Part shown: piece after piece, positions 33,219 to 45,639 of the stretch | Layout: every line of letters starts with the position of its first letter | Position numbering within the stretch: position 1 is the first letter of the stretch | Source: Vicia villosa | Lineage: Eukaryota; Streptophyta; Magnoliopsida; Fabales; Fabaceae | Length of the DNA: 64,000 nucleotides | NCBI RefSeq assembly: GCF_029867415.1 | Contig: NW_026706182.1 | Location: 62,001-126,000, forward strand | Reading direction: 5' to 3' | Program-made: the position numbers and the translations under genes | Notes under the pieces: generated by a model | Database searches by the model: none | Seen by the model: the letters and a program-made list of their open reading frames with translations, nothing else | Told to the model about the DNA's origin: nothing

Positions 33219-36200
33219 TGTCATACCCCAAAATTTGCCCGATCCAGTCTGCGTCTATTAATTTATTTAAAGGTATTAAAATTAAGAGTTATGGGGTTTA
33301 ACATATCTATTGTTAAACCCACCCTCTTATAAAACCTTTTAATTAAATTTAGATGTATAGATTTGGAGCCCAAACTATTGGCCCATTTATCTCATTCCAA
33401 GGTTTTATTTATTCTACTATAATTTAATTCTCAACATTTATTTTTTATCATTTGTCATTTTCACTAATTAATATTTCGTTTGGTTATTAGTAAATAATTC
33501 TAATCAATATGATTTAAGCAGTATTAGAAAGGGCAATTTAAAGTAAATACAATGGGGCCTAATGACACAAGTGAAGATGTGTGGAATGTGTTGCGTATCG
33601 AACTAATTGATCAGGAAATCTGCATCAGGCCCATCCCGTTTTGAAGTAAGCTTCTTTGACAAGGCAATTCGTTGGGGCCCAATTAAGAAAAGAGGAGAGT
33701 TCTAGGGCCCATTGGACTAAAGCCAATCCGTCCTTTTATGGTGCAGTGTGGTATTTTATTTTAGTTATTGAGACTTAATTTGATTAGATTATTGGGTTAC
33801 TCAATTAATTGATTAATTAGGTTAGTTAGCCCAATTAAACATTAGTTAAGTTTGACCTGCTTGTTGACCGGGTCAAAATTAGAGTCTTTTTTTTCCTATT
33901 CATCTCCCTCCTTCACCAGCGGTGCCGCCTCCCTTTCAGCCATAAAAACCCTAGTTGCGGCCATCAGCTCAAAGCCCAGATCCATGAAGAATAAAGTTGA
34001 ACCAAATCTAATCTTGATAAAATCTTAAGCAAAGGCTAAACAGATACGGACCTCCAATCAAATATATCTTGAATCAAATCCAAATATTACAAAGTGAATC
34101 AATAACACAATTGAATCAAATCTTCCCTAATCTAATCTAAACCTAACTATATAAACGAGACAAAATTAAAAGAATGGAGGGGGGCAAGAAAAAAAATCGG
34201 AGACGAAATTCCGAAACAAGCTTCTGAGTAAGAGGCGAAATCGGAGCCTTCGATCTGAAAACTCGGGCCTTCAACCTGCAAACGGAGAAGAGGAGAGATT
34301 AGAAAGGAGCTTACACGTTCCTGAATTCCAAGACCGCAAGGTAAACACGTGATAAACTACTTAGCTTTGCGATTCATGCACTTGAATGATTCTTGTATAT
34401 GTTGTTTGCAATTCGATTTTGGGTTAGAGGAATGGTATAGAACCGTGGGATTGATACATGAAGGTCGATATTTTGTGAGAGAATCAAAGGGGGATAGAAA
34501 TTTTTGCTGTTGTTTTGTGCAAAGGGAGAAACCGAAGAGGGGAGTGGGGAAGGCTAGTGGGGAAGTGTGTCGGTCAATTGCATAATAAAACCCATCTTTG
34601 ATTATTGAAAAAAAACAAAACAAAGAGATAAGATTATCTCTGCAGGTCCAATAGTCGCGCAACACGTGGCCACTCCCAGGCCACGTGATTGGTTCGTTTA
34701 TTTATTGAGGTTTATAGTTTTAATATTTAATTCAACTTTAATTTAAATTGAATTTTAAATTAAAACTATTAAATCATTTTAACTCATTATACTAATATTT
34801 TATCCTTTTTCTTTAAATGCATAATTTGTTTGCTCTTACTAATATTTTTAGGTACAAAAAGAAGAAGCCCAATATTACATCCTAGAAGGCCCATAAATCA
34901 AATTCTTTTATTCTATGATTTTATTTCTTTAATTATTGATTTTTATTCATTTAAAAATCAAATTAAAATTCAAATAAATCATAATGAAAGGGGAAAGATT
35001 ATATGAGACATTTTGTCAATATAATTAATACTGATTCACAAGGCAAAAAAACAATACGTGAGAATATTTAGAAAAGAGATTGGCTTGAACAAAATTGGGA
35101 AGTTTGCATTTGATTTTCAATCAATTACCAATATCCAAAATCAACAATATTTGGTTCAAGTTTATTGACCTAGAGCCTCCTCCATATATATTCAAGGGTA
35201 TTCATACGCAAGAGGGGGATGAGCCGCACCCGAAACTCGGTTTTGAGAAGAAAAAAAAAACGCAAAATCAAGTGGATAGCATAAGGGTTTCGAGGCGGAT
35301 TCAAGCGATTCTGAGCATCAAGATCAATTCTTCGATCTTCTATGAATTATTCTGGACCGTTGCAAGCCGTCCACACCCTTGGAATCGCGACTCTAGCATT
35401 CACGGTTTGATCAAAAGATTTGATTCCGATTTCGGCCATATGCGAATTATAAACTGAATTTGATTATATATTTGTGTTCATGGTGATATTTGTGAGCTAT
35501 ATATATAGTTTAATTTGAATTTAATCACTCATATGATGAATCACCATGGTTAAGGGTTTGAAGCTTTAATTTAGGGATTTCTTCTAGAAGCAAAATTAGA
35601 CCAAATCAATACCACTGTCATGTTTAGAAGATGATTTTAGAATGAATCATGTACTTATTTGAAATTTATTCATGGTATTTGGTGAGTTTGTAGTTTGCAG
35701 GGCTTTGACAACATAGTAAAATCGTGGCCTAAAGTACTAGATGTTGCAGAAAATCTCACGAAGAAGACAAAGTCTGGGTGCTATTTTTTAAATCCATTAA
35801 CGTCATTTGATTGGTTATATAAATCCCGGCCCAATTCAATATCAGCCATAATAACTGGCTCAGTTGGCAGCGCATTGCGTCCAAAGACCTTCATACGCAA
35901 GGTCAAGGGTTTGATCTGTGCCTCTTGCAATTATTTCCTTTAATTTTCATGGATTGTGTTGCTCACAGATCCAGTATGGTAGGCTCACGCATGCTGATGG
36001 ACCCCAACCACATCAGCCATTAGATCAAGACAGCTTCAGATCCAACGCTTAATAATCTACTGGTCCACCATGGTCTTTCAAGATCCATACCACACATGAT
36101 TCAAGCTGGGTTATTCTAATTTCTTTTTAATTTTAATTCTATAAATACTTTTATTTTATTTTCTTACTTTCTTCTTTATTACAATTATTATTATTCATAT

Positions 36201-37928
36201 TTTTATTTTATCTTAGTAAATTAGTTTGTATATATATAATAATTTCATACTTATTTATTTTTTATCGAAGACCCGATTTTCTTTCGTAATAATTGTTTAT
36301 ATATTTTTATTTTCATACATACTCCTAACCCATTAAATAATTAGGATTTACATCCAAAAATTATTTAATTATTATTTTTCGAACTTACGATTTTCTTAAC
36401 CTCAAATGTTTATTTAAATTATTATCTTTTCATGCCTTATGTTTTTAACCCTGGTTTGTCCCGGTAAACCAGGGTTGTAGATCAGTTAATGCAGTAAAAT
36501 TTCTCTTCTTTGTGCATTCTTTTCAGGGCAATCTTCAGATACCTCCCGATTGTGCGCCATGCCTATTACAAAGCTAAGTCCCGACTTTTTCCCTTTTTTA
36601 TTTTTATCATTTAAATATTTATTTGCATTATAAAATTATTATTAGGGTTAAGCCCTCGAAAGTCAATGAACTCTTTTGCATTCACGTATCTTGCCTATTT
36701 TTGCCCATTTTTCAGGATTAACCTCGAGGCTATCTCCGACTGCCAACCATATCAAATCAAACCAAAAGCTAAGTCTTTTCCATGTTTTTATTTTCTTTTT
36801 GCCTTGTTATTTTAATTAGGGTTAACCGTACCTGCCATTGAATTGATAATGCACTCACTTCTTTTTTTTGGTTTATATTTTTCCCACCTTTTCATGCTTT
36901 GCCAACCGCCAAAGCTCAAATAGTCGGTAACCCTAAAACTCTAACCTCTTTTATTTTTCTGCCTAATTATTACTTATGTCAAACCCGCTGGCTTCTTTTT
37001 CCCCTCCCCCATTATTATGTATCTGTTCCTGGCTTGTATTGGTTGGCCTTAAAGGCACTTAAACTGTATACTATTAATTGTTGTGGTTAGTAATCCTAGG
37101 GATTGATAACCCTGAACTGAATCAGAATCACCTAATTACAAGATAATATAATCGAATCTGATCACGTGATTGTTGCACCCACGCACACTTTTTGGTAACC
37201 CCTCTTGTTTCCTTGTTGCCTGTTGCCTGTTGCCTCGTGTTTTTTGCAGAATAGCCATGTCCCTCGAATACGAGGATACCTCAGCCATGTTGCCTCGATT
37301 ATGCAAAGATCATAGGTCCCTAATGATGCTGCCTTCGATACGCTAATATGATCTCGTCCCTCGGAAGTTGCCTATAAAAGGCTGAGGTATCCTCTGGTTG
37401 CCTACGAAAGGCTATTCTGATCATTCCCTTAGACTACCTGCCTCTCTATGGCATGGGATAGTCTTATGGCGAATGATATTGCGACTACCCTTTAACCTCC
37501 AAATGAAATGCTTCCTGCCCTCTTATGGCATGGATAGACCCTTTCACCCTGAAAGGCTAAAAGAACTGATTTTCTTCATTATTAAGGTAATTGCCCTTAA
37601 TTGCCATGCTCTGGCTAAAACATTTTCATATTCTTTCTCATAAACCTTCAAAATGGCTACGCTCATTTATGAGCTAAAGTACATATTCACTTCTTCTACA
37701 TTTCTGAAATCAAAAGAGCAAAGCAATTAAGAGCCCATGGATAACCATGGATGCAAAGGGTGCCTTACACCTTCCCTTTGCATAAATTACCCCCCAAACC
37801 CTGTTTTATTTAAAAAGGTTTTTTCCTGTTCTTTTAGCCTTTCTGATTAATTTGGATAAAATAAAAGTCGGTGGCGACTCTTGCTTACCGCAACATTTCG
37901 ATATAATAAGTCAGTTCACCGTATTACA
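33219..37928 (+). mobile_element. 3' LTR of the outer Ogre-like element
   Basis: The LTR begins TGTCATACCCC after a PPT. Positions 33744-34711 match the 5' LTR (5570-6530) almost exactly; downstream the two differ. It contains a TATA box at 34148, a tRNA-like stretch near 35850, a U5 tail with GGTGCCTTACACCTTCC (37758) and TGGCGACTCT (37872), and ends near ACCGTATTACA at 37928. There the sequence switches to the tail of a copia gag, so the outer element appears inserted in that gag. The exact end could be a few bases off, and no target-site duplication can be checked because the other end is outside the window. Confidence 0.65.
35850..35935 (+). other. tRNA-like sequence C inside the outer 3' LTR
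   Basis: A box-A-like TGGCTCAGTTGG (35856-35867) is followed by a TGCG/CGCA stem and a B-box-like GGGTTTGATC near 35908. The loop is too long and the acceptor arms do not pair well, so it is not a functional tRNA gene. Confidence 0.35.
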
Positions 37929-39553
37929 GCAAGCATTAGGTGTATGGCCAACAATACCACAATAAAAGCAAGTAGGTACAAAGTTGTTTCTATATCTAGG
38001 AGTATATGATTTCTTCTTAACAAAACTTTTTCTTTTATGATAATAATGAACCTCTGGTGCTTTATCCATTTCTTTCTTGTTGGATTGGTCACTTGTCTTC
38101 ATAAAAATAGTTTTACTAGTACTTGGTTTGTTAGACTTTGAATAACCAAGACCACTTTTATCATAAGAGAATCTTTGTTGTCTAAGGACACCTTCCAACC
38201 CAATTTGTCCCTTTTCATACCTTACAAGAACTCTCTTAAATTTAACAATTTGAAAAGACAATGATTCACAATTCTTACACACAATTTTTCTTTTTGATCA
38301 TTAATCATCTTTTGTTTTTCATCCTTGAGTTCCTTTTCTATTGTTTCTACTTTCTCTTCTAAGGACAAGATTTGTTTTTCTTGAGATGCTATAGTTTTAT
38401 ATAATTTTTTCCATTCATTTAACAATTCATCTATAGCACCTTGTGCATCATTTTCATAGGTAGTAAATTAGTTACTAACCTCATTGTCTTCATCATCAGA
38501 ATGGTGTGAGGCCATCAGTGCCATATTTGTATATTCTTTTCTTTTGGAATCGGATGATGAACTTACTTCATTGTCTTCCCATGCTATATATGCTTTCTTT
38601 GATTTTTTATCCTTATTTCTCTTGAAGTATTTATTCTTCTTTTCAAGTGTAGGGCATTCACTTTTGACATGTCCTCTTTCTCCACATTCAAAGCATTTAA
38701 CCTTCCTTGTTGGTGCTTCCTCTTTAATGATCTCCTGTTTCCTTTCTTTTCTTAGAAATTTTTCAAACTTTTTGATAAACTCATTATCTTCTTCACTAGT
38801 GGATTCATCCTCTTGATTGTTATCATGATGTTTGACTCTTGTCTTTAAGGCAATGTCTTTTGAATCTTTTATTTGAATTTCATGCGTTTCAAGTCTTCCG
38901 AGTTCTGTTTCATATTCTTGAAGTTTACCGAACAAGGTTGCAGAAGTCATCTTTAATAGATTCTTTTTCTCGGATATCGCCGTTACTTTCGGTTGCCATT
39001 CTATTGTTAAAGATCTAAGCACCTTTAGATTTTGTTCCTCGGTAGAGACTTTCTTTCCAAGAGCACTCAAATAATTTATTAAGTGAACGAATCTTTTTTG
39101 TAAATCAAGGATTGATTCTCTGGGCTGCATTCTGAATAATTCATATTCTTGACTTAAAGTATTTAAACGAGATCTCTTAACTTCAACGGTTTCTTCATGA
39201 GTTTCGACTAAAGTATCCCATATTTCTTTTGCCGTTGTGTATGCCGAGACACGAAAGAATTCATCCATACTAAGTGCACCTTGAAGAAGATTGATTGCCT
39301 TTTTATCATAGAGGACCTTTTTCTTATCATCATCATTCCATGAAACTTTAAGCTTTGTTGATTCAACGCCAGCGACAACAGTTGCAGGAACAAAGGGACC
39401 ATTTTGGACTGCTTCCCATTCTTCTTCTCCTTGTGCTTCTAAGTGAGCCTTCATTCGGATTTTCCAAAAGTCAAAGTATTCACCACAAAACAATGGAGGT
39501 TTGTTGTTGCTACCACCGTCTTTAAAAACAGGATTTTGATTTGCGGAAGCCAT
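37929..39553 (-). pseudogene. gag: Copia (SIRE-like) gag, unit 1 of the tandem array, truncated
   Basis: ATG at 39553 begins a gag with an N-terminal DUF4219-like segment, a UBN2/copia gag core, a CCHC knuckle (CFECGERGHVKSEC, about residue 290) and a coiled-coil tail. The frame stops at 38468 where units 2 and 3 read Glu, and there is a further frameshift near 38281. A second CX2C-type motif (CFYCGIVGHTPNAC) follows. The 3' end is cut at 37929 by the outer element's LTR. Confidence 0.85.
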
Positions 39554-39586
39554 TCTAGATATTTAGGAACAAGTTACCTATAACTT

Positions 39587-39600
39587 GCTCTCATGCGAAT
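39587..39600 (-). other. Primer binding site, copia unit 1
   Basis: On the - strand ATTCGCATGAGAGC is a mutated form of the initiator-tRNA-Met type site; unit 3 has ATTGGCATCAGAGC at 47403-47416 and unit 2 has ATTGGCATTAGAGC at 43508-43521. Confidence 0.7.
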
Positions 39601-41137
39601 TGTAAGTTTATTGAATGCGCCTAAGGGGGGGTGAATTAGGACTTTGAAGATTTATCCGGTTTTTGAATACTTGTTATTCTTATTTTTCTGGTTTGGTGCA
39701 AGAGTTTAGAAATATGTTACTTTCTTTTCTGGTTATGATTTGTGAAAGCAGTAAATGCGGAAAAGTAAAGAACACAATGATGTATACTGGTTCCCCTCAC
39801 AATCCGAGAGTACTCCAGTCCCCTTTCAACATGAAAGAGATTTTACTATTGTTTGTGACTTACACAAGACACACCAAACACCAAGAACAATCCTCTTGGA
39901 TTTTCACTAAGTACATTAAGAGAACAATCCTCCCTTAATGACTCACTTGTTTCCAACAATCCTGGACAACAAGATTTCAAACACTAAGAACAATCCTCTT
40001 AGATTTACTAACTTGATTATGAGAACAATCTTCTCACTAATAAAAAACCCTTGCTTCCAACAATCCTAGATAGCAAGTCGTTAATAACCAAATATATTTG
40101 AGTAGTAATGTTGATGAACATATATCAATCACTAGGATTGATCTTCTCTTCCAAATAAGAAATTTATGATGAAAATATAGTTCTCAAGTGTTTATGAGAA
40201 TTATATGAATTTTCTAGAATGTTATGAACATACATATAGAAAATTCTTTATGAAATATTAAGAACAAAAACACTTGTTTGAAAATTTGAGTAAAAAGATA
40301 TGATGTTATATTGTAATGGAAGAGGTGAATTGTAATTTGAAATTTAATGTATTTATAAGAGCATAACACCTTTATGAACCATGGTGAAGTCATAAAAAAA
40401 ATATCATGAAAAAATGTCAATTTAAAATGAAAAGGTTTCATGAAGAGTGCATGAAAAAGTGTTAAAAATTGTTGTTTTTTATTAAATTCGTACAGTACTT
40501 TTTAAGTCGGTTCCAACGGTTACCTGACTTAAAAAGTTAGCAGCAAATTTCAAAATTCAAATAAAACACTGTTTCAGACCGGTGTAAATTATGGCGGTTG
40601 TTAGTACTATTAGGGTGGCTGAAAACGCCTTAATTTACCAAAATCTGAATGTTTGAAAAATAAAAAATATTTAAAGAATTGTCTAAATATTTGAACCAAC
40701 CTTAAGCAATTATCTATTGATTTATCTAAATAAATATATTATATTTGAAAGTAATTCATCATAGTTCAAACATGAAAAGTAATATATAATACATGATAAT
40801 AAATAAGCATTTTATGCATTTGAGTCAAATATTTTGATGCATGATAATTTGAGAACTTTAACATAAATGACTTATGCATGCAAGTGAATTATGGAAAATA
40901 TTGAGCACTAAGTTATCAACATAAATTGCATGCTTATACCTCAGTAAATCAAGATCAATGCTAGTCTTCAAAATATAATTCTTGAATTCCTTGATGCTAG
41001 CTTTCACATACGATGAGTCTTGAACACTTTAATTTATATATTGTTCTTGAAGCCTTTTTCCATATTTTTTGATATGATTATTTGACATTCATTTTGTCTT
41101 CATCAAAACACATTGGATTGAGAGTCTTGACTTCACA
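39601..41137 (-). repeat. LTR between copia units 1 and 2
   Basis: The 1537-bp LTR runs from TGTGAAG to TTACA on the - strand, preceded there by the purine-rich AAAGGGGGAGAA. It contains a 12-bp hairpin ACTTTTTAAGTC/GACTTAAAAAGT at 40497-40537 and a second, GTAAATTA-type inverted repeat near 40583-40640. Confidence 0.8.
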
Positions 41138-41764
41138 TTCTCCCCCTTTTTGATGATGACAAACAATTGAAAGTTGGAATGCTTGAATCTCTTATGTGAA
41201 TGTGAATCCTGTATGTGAATGCTCCCCCTATCTTTGATAACTCCCCCTTGATCAAAGACCTCCCTTGATTCATAGACAATTTGACTTCTTTATGACTACA
41301 AAAGTTAGAGACAAGCATACACATATACATTTATCTTCTCCCCGTTTGTCATTATCAAAAAGAATGGGAAAAAGATAAATTATCTAAATAAATCATGAAA
41401 AATATTACTAACTATTTTACCTATGAGTTTTACCTCATGAGTAGCTTCATCGAATATTCATCCTTAATGAACTTGAAGCATTTGTCACAAAGTTGAATTT
41501 TTCTAAGAAGATTTTGCTTTAGTCCTTCAACATAAAGTATATCTTTAATGTATGTGAAAGTTAGTAATTCAACTTTATCTATACCAAGAATTCTTCCTTT
41601 AAGGTATTCCCTATATTTGAAATAACTCTTGGACTTTAGAGCTAGATTTGAAAGTTAGTACATGTCTCCCATCAAATGCTTAGAACCACCACTTGTCAAA
41701 AACACCATAAATTGTAGGTGGTCCTCAAGCAAACCTACAAAACAAATTATGTTTGAGTTGGTAC
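41138..41764 (-). other. PPT and post-gag region of copia unit 2
   Basis: On the - strand this follows the gag end and closes with GGGGGAG-rich DNA directly before the LTR. No protease, integrase or RT sequence lies between gag and the LTR, so the unit is gag-only. Confidence 0.7.
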
Positions 41765-43474
41765 CTAATGTGCTTTGGGTCCATCATAGTTAGTTCCTTT
41801 CTTAACCCACACATAATAACCACTTACCACACTAAAGTTTCTAACATAGCAAGCATTAGGTGTATGGCCAACAATACCACAATAAAAGCAAGTAGTTACA
41901 AAGTTGTTTCTATATCTAGGAGTATATGATTTCTTCTTAACAAAACTTTTTCTTTTATGATAATAATGAACCTCTGGTGCTTTATCCATTTCTTTCTTGT
42001 TGGATTGGTCACTTGTCTTCATAAAAATAGTTTTACTAGTACTTGGTTTGTTAGACTTTGAATAACCAAGACCACTTTTATCATTAGAGAATCTTTGTCG
42101 ACTAAGGACACCTTCCAACCAAATTTGTCCCTTTTCATACCTTTCAAGAACTCTCTTAAATTTAACAATTTGAAAAGACAATGATTCACAATTCTTACAC
42201 ACAAGTTTTTCTTTTTGATCATTAATCATCTTTTATTTTTCATCCTTGAGTTCCTTTTCTATTGTTTCTACTTTCTCTTCTAAGGACAAGATTTGTTTTT
42301 CTTGAGATGCTATAGTTTTATATAATTTTTTGCATTCATTTAATAATTCATCTATAGCACCTTGTGCATCATTTTCATAGATAGTAAATTCGTTACTAAC
42401 CTCATTGTCTTCATCATCAAAATGGTGTGAGGCCATCAAAGCCATATTTGTATATTCTTTTCTTTTGGAATCGGATGATGAACTTACTTCATTGTCTTCC
42501 CATGCTATATATGCTTTCTTTGATTTTTTATCCTTATTTCTTTTGAAGTATTTATTCTTCTTTTCAAGTGTAGGGCATTCACTTTTGACATGTCCTCTTT
42601 CTCCACATTCAAAGCATTTAACCTTCCTTGTTGGTGCTTCCTCTTTAATGATCTCCTTTTTCCTTTCTTTTCTTAGAAATTTTTCAAACTCTTTGATAAA
42701 CTCATTATCTTCTTCACTAGTGGATTCATCCTCTTGATTGTTATCATGATGTTTGACTCTTGTCTTTAAGGCAATGTCTTTTGAATCTTTTATTTGAATT
42801 TCATGCGTTTCAAGTCTTCCGAGTTCTGTTTCATATTCTTGAAGTTTACCGAACAAGGTTGCAGAAGTCATCTTTGATAGATTCTTTTTCTCAGATATCG
42901 CCGTTACTTTCGGTTGCCATTCTCTTGTTAAAGATCTAAGCACCTTTAGATTTTGTTCCTCGGTAGAGACTTTCTTTCCAAGAGCACTCAAATAATTTAT
43001 TAAGTGAACGAATCTTTTTTGTAAATCAAGGATTGATTCTCTGGGCTGCATTCTGAATAATTCATATTCTTGACTTAAAGTATTTAAACGAGATCTCTTA
43101 ACTTCAACGGTTCCTTCATGAGTTTCGACTAAAGTATCCCATATTTCTTTTGCCGTTGTGCATGCCGAGACACAAAAGAATTCATCCATACTAAGTGCAC
43201 CTTGAAGAAGATTGATTGCCTTTTTATCATAGAGGACCTTTTTCTTATCATCATCATTCCATGAAACTTTAAGCTTTGTTTACTCAACGCCAGCAACAAC
43301 AGTTGCAGGAACAAAGGGACCATTTTTGACTGCTTCCCATACTTCTTCTCCTTGTGCTTCTAAGTGAGCCTTCATTCGGATTTTCCAAAAGTCAAAGTAT
43401 TTACCACAAAACAATGGAGGTTTCTTGTTGCTACCACCGTCTTTAAAAACAGGATTTTGATTTGCGGAAGCCAT
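41765..43474 (-). pseudogene. gag: Copia (SIRE-like) gag, unit 2
   Basis: Same architecture as unit 1, with the full tail present. Two in-frame stops are visible, at 43282-43280 and 42235-42233; the rest of the frame is open. The CCHC knuckle is intact. Unit 2 is bounded on both sides by LTRs (39601-41137 and 43522-45030). Confidence 0.85.
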
Positions 43475-43521
43475 TCTGGATCTTTAGGAACAAGTTACCT
43501 ATAACTTGCTCTAATGCCAAT

Positions 43522-45030
43522 TGTAAGTTTATTGAGTGCGCCTAAGAGGGGGTGAATTAGGACTTTGAAGATTTATCCGGTTTTTGAATACTTGTTGTTC
43601 TTATTTTTCTTGTTTGGTGCAAGAGTTTAGAAATATGTTACTTTCTTTTCTGGTTATGATTTGTGAAAGCGGTAAATGCGGAAAAGTAAAGAACACAATC
43701 CGAGAGTACTCCAGTCCCCTTTCAACATGAAAGAGATTTTACTATTGTTTGTGACTTACACAAGACACACCAAACACCAAGAACAATCCTCTTGGATTTT
43801 CACTAAGCACATTAAGAGAACAATCCTCCCTTAATGACTCACTTGTTTCCAACAATCCTGGACAACAAGATTTCAACCACTAAGAACAATCCTCTTAGAT
43901 TTACTAACTTGATTATGAGAACAATCCTCTCACTAATAAAAAACCCTTGCTTCCAACAATCCTGGATAGCAAGTCGCTAATAACCAAATATATTTGAGTA
44001 GTAATGTTGATGAACATATATCAATCACTAGGATTGATCTTCTCTTCCAAATAAGAAATTTATGATGAAAATATAGTTCTCAAGTGTTTATGAGAATTAT
44101 ATGAATTTTCTAGAATGTTATGAACATACATGTAGAAAATTCTTTATGAAATATTAAGAACAAAAACACTAATTTGAAAATTTGAGTAAAAAGATATGAT
44201 GTTAAATTGTAATGGAAGAGGTGAATTGTAATTTGAAATTTAATGTGTTTATAAGAGCATAACACCTTTATGAACCATGGTGAAGACATAAAAAAATATC
44301 ATGAAAAAATTTCAATTTAAAATGAAAAGGTTTCATGAAGAGTGCATGAAAAAGTGTTAAAAATTGCTGTTTTTTATTAAATTCGTACAGTACTTTTTAA
44401 GTCGGTTCCAACGGTTACCTGACTTAAAAAGTTAGTAGCAAATTTCAAAATTCAAATAAAACACTGTTTCAGACCGGTGTAAATTATGGCGGTTATTAGT
44501 ACTACTACGGCGGCTGAAAACGCCTTAATTTACCAAAATCTGCATGTTTGAAAAATAAAAAATATTTAAAGAATTGTCTAAATATTTGAACCAACCTTAA
44601 GCAATTATCTATTGATTTATCTAAATAAATATATTATATTTGAAAGTAATTCATCATGGTTCAAACATGAAAAGTAATATATAATACATGATAAAAAATA
44701 AGCATTTTATGCATTTGATCAATATTTTGATGCATGATAATTTGAGAACTTTAACATAAATGACTTATGCATGCAAGTGAATTATGGAAAATATTGAGCA
44801 CTAAATCATCAACATAAATTGCATGCTTATACCTCAATAAATCAAGATCAATGCTAGTCTTCAAAATATAATTCTTGAATTCCTTGATGCTAGCTATCAC
44901 ACACGATGAGTCTTGAACACTTTAATTTATATATTGTTCTTGAAGCCTTTTTCCAAATTTTTTGATATGATTATTTGACATTCATTTTGTCTTCATCAAA
45001 ACACATTGGATTAAGAGTCTTCACTTCACA
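43522..45030 (-). repeat. LTR between copia units 2 and 3
   Basis: The 1509-bp LTR is collinear with 39601-41137, with the same TG/CA ends, PBS flank and hairpins. A deletion of about 27 bp near 43699 (just inside the LTR) removes sequence present in units 1 and 3. Confidence 0.8.
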
Positions 45031-45639
45031 TTCTCCCCCTTTTTGATGATGATAAACAATTGAAAGTTGGAATGCTTGAATCTCTTATGTGAATGTGAAT
45101 CCTGTATGTGAATGCTCCCCCTATCTTTGATAACTCCCCCTTGATCAAAGACCTCCCTTGATTCATAGATAATTTGACTTCTTTATGACTGCAAAAGTTA
45201 GAGACAAGCATACACATATACATTTATCTTCTCCCCGTTTGTCATTAGCAAAAAGAATGGGAAAAAGATAAATTATCTAAATAAATCATGAAAAATATTA
45301 CTAACTATTTTACCTAAGAGTTTTACCTCATGATTAGCTTCATCGAATATTCATCTTTAATGAACTTGAAGCATTTGTCACAAAGTTGAATTTTTCTAAG
45401 AAGATTTTGCTTTAGTCCTTCAACATAAAGTATATCTTTAATGTATGTTAAAGTTAGTAATTCAACTTTGTCTATACCAAGAATTCTTCCTTTAAGGTAT
45501 TCCCTATATTTGAAATAACTCTTGGACTTTAGAGCTAGATTTGAAAGTTAGTATATGTCTCCCATCAAATGCTTAGAACCACCACTTGTCAAAAACACCA
45601 TAAATTGTAGGTGGTCTTCAAGCAAACCTACAAAACAAA
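45031..45639 (-). other. PPT and post-gag region of copia unit 3
   Basis: Collinear with 41138-41764, again without pol sequence. Confidence 0.7.

Noticed and set aside
35095..35457. 120-codon + strand frame in the outer 3' LTR
   Set aside because: No family recognised and no equivalent in the 5' LTR.
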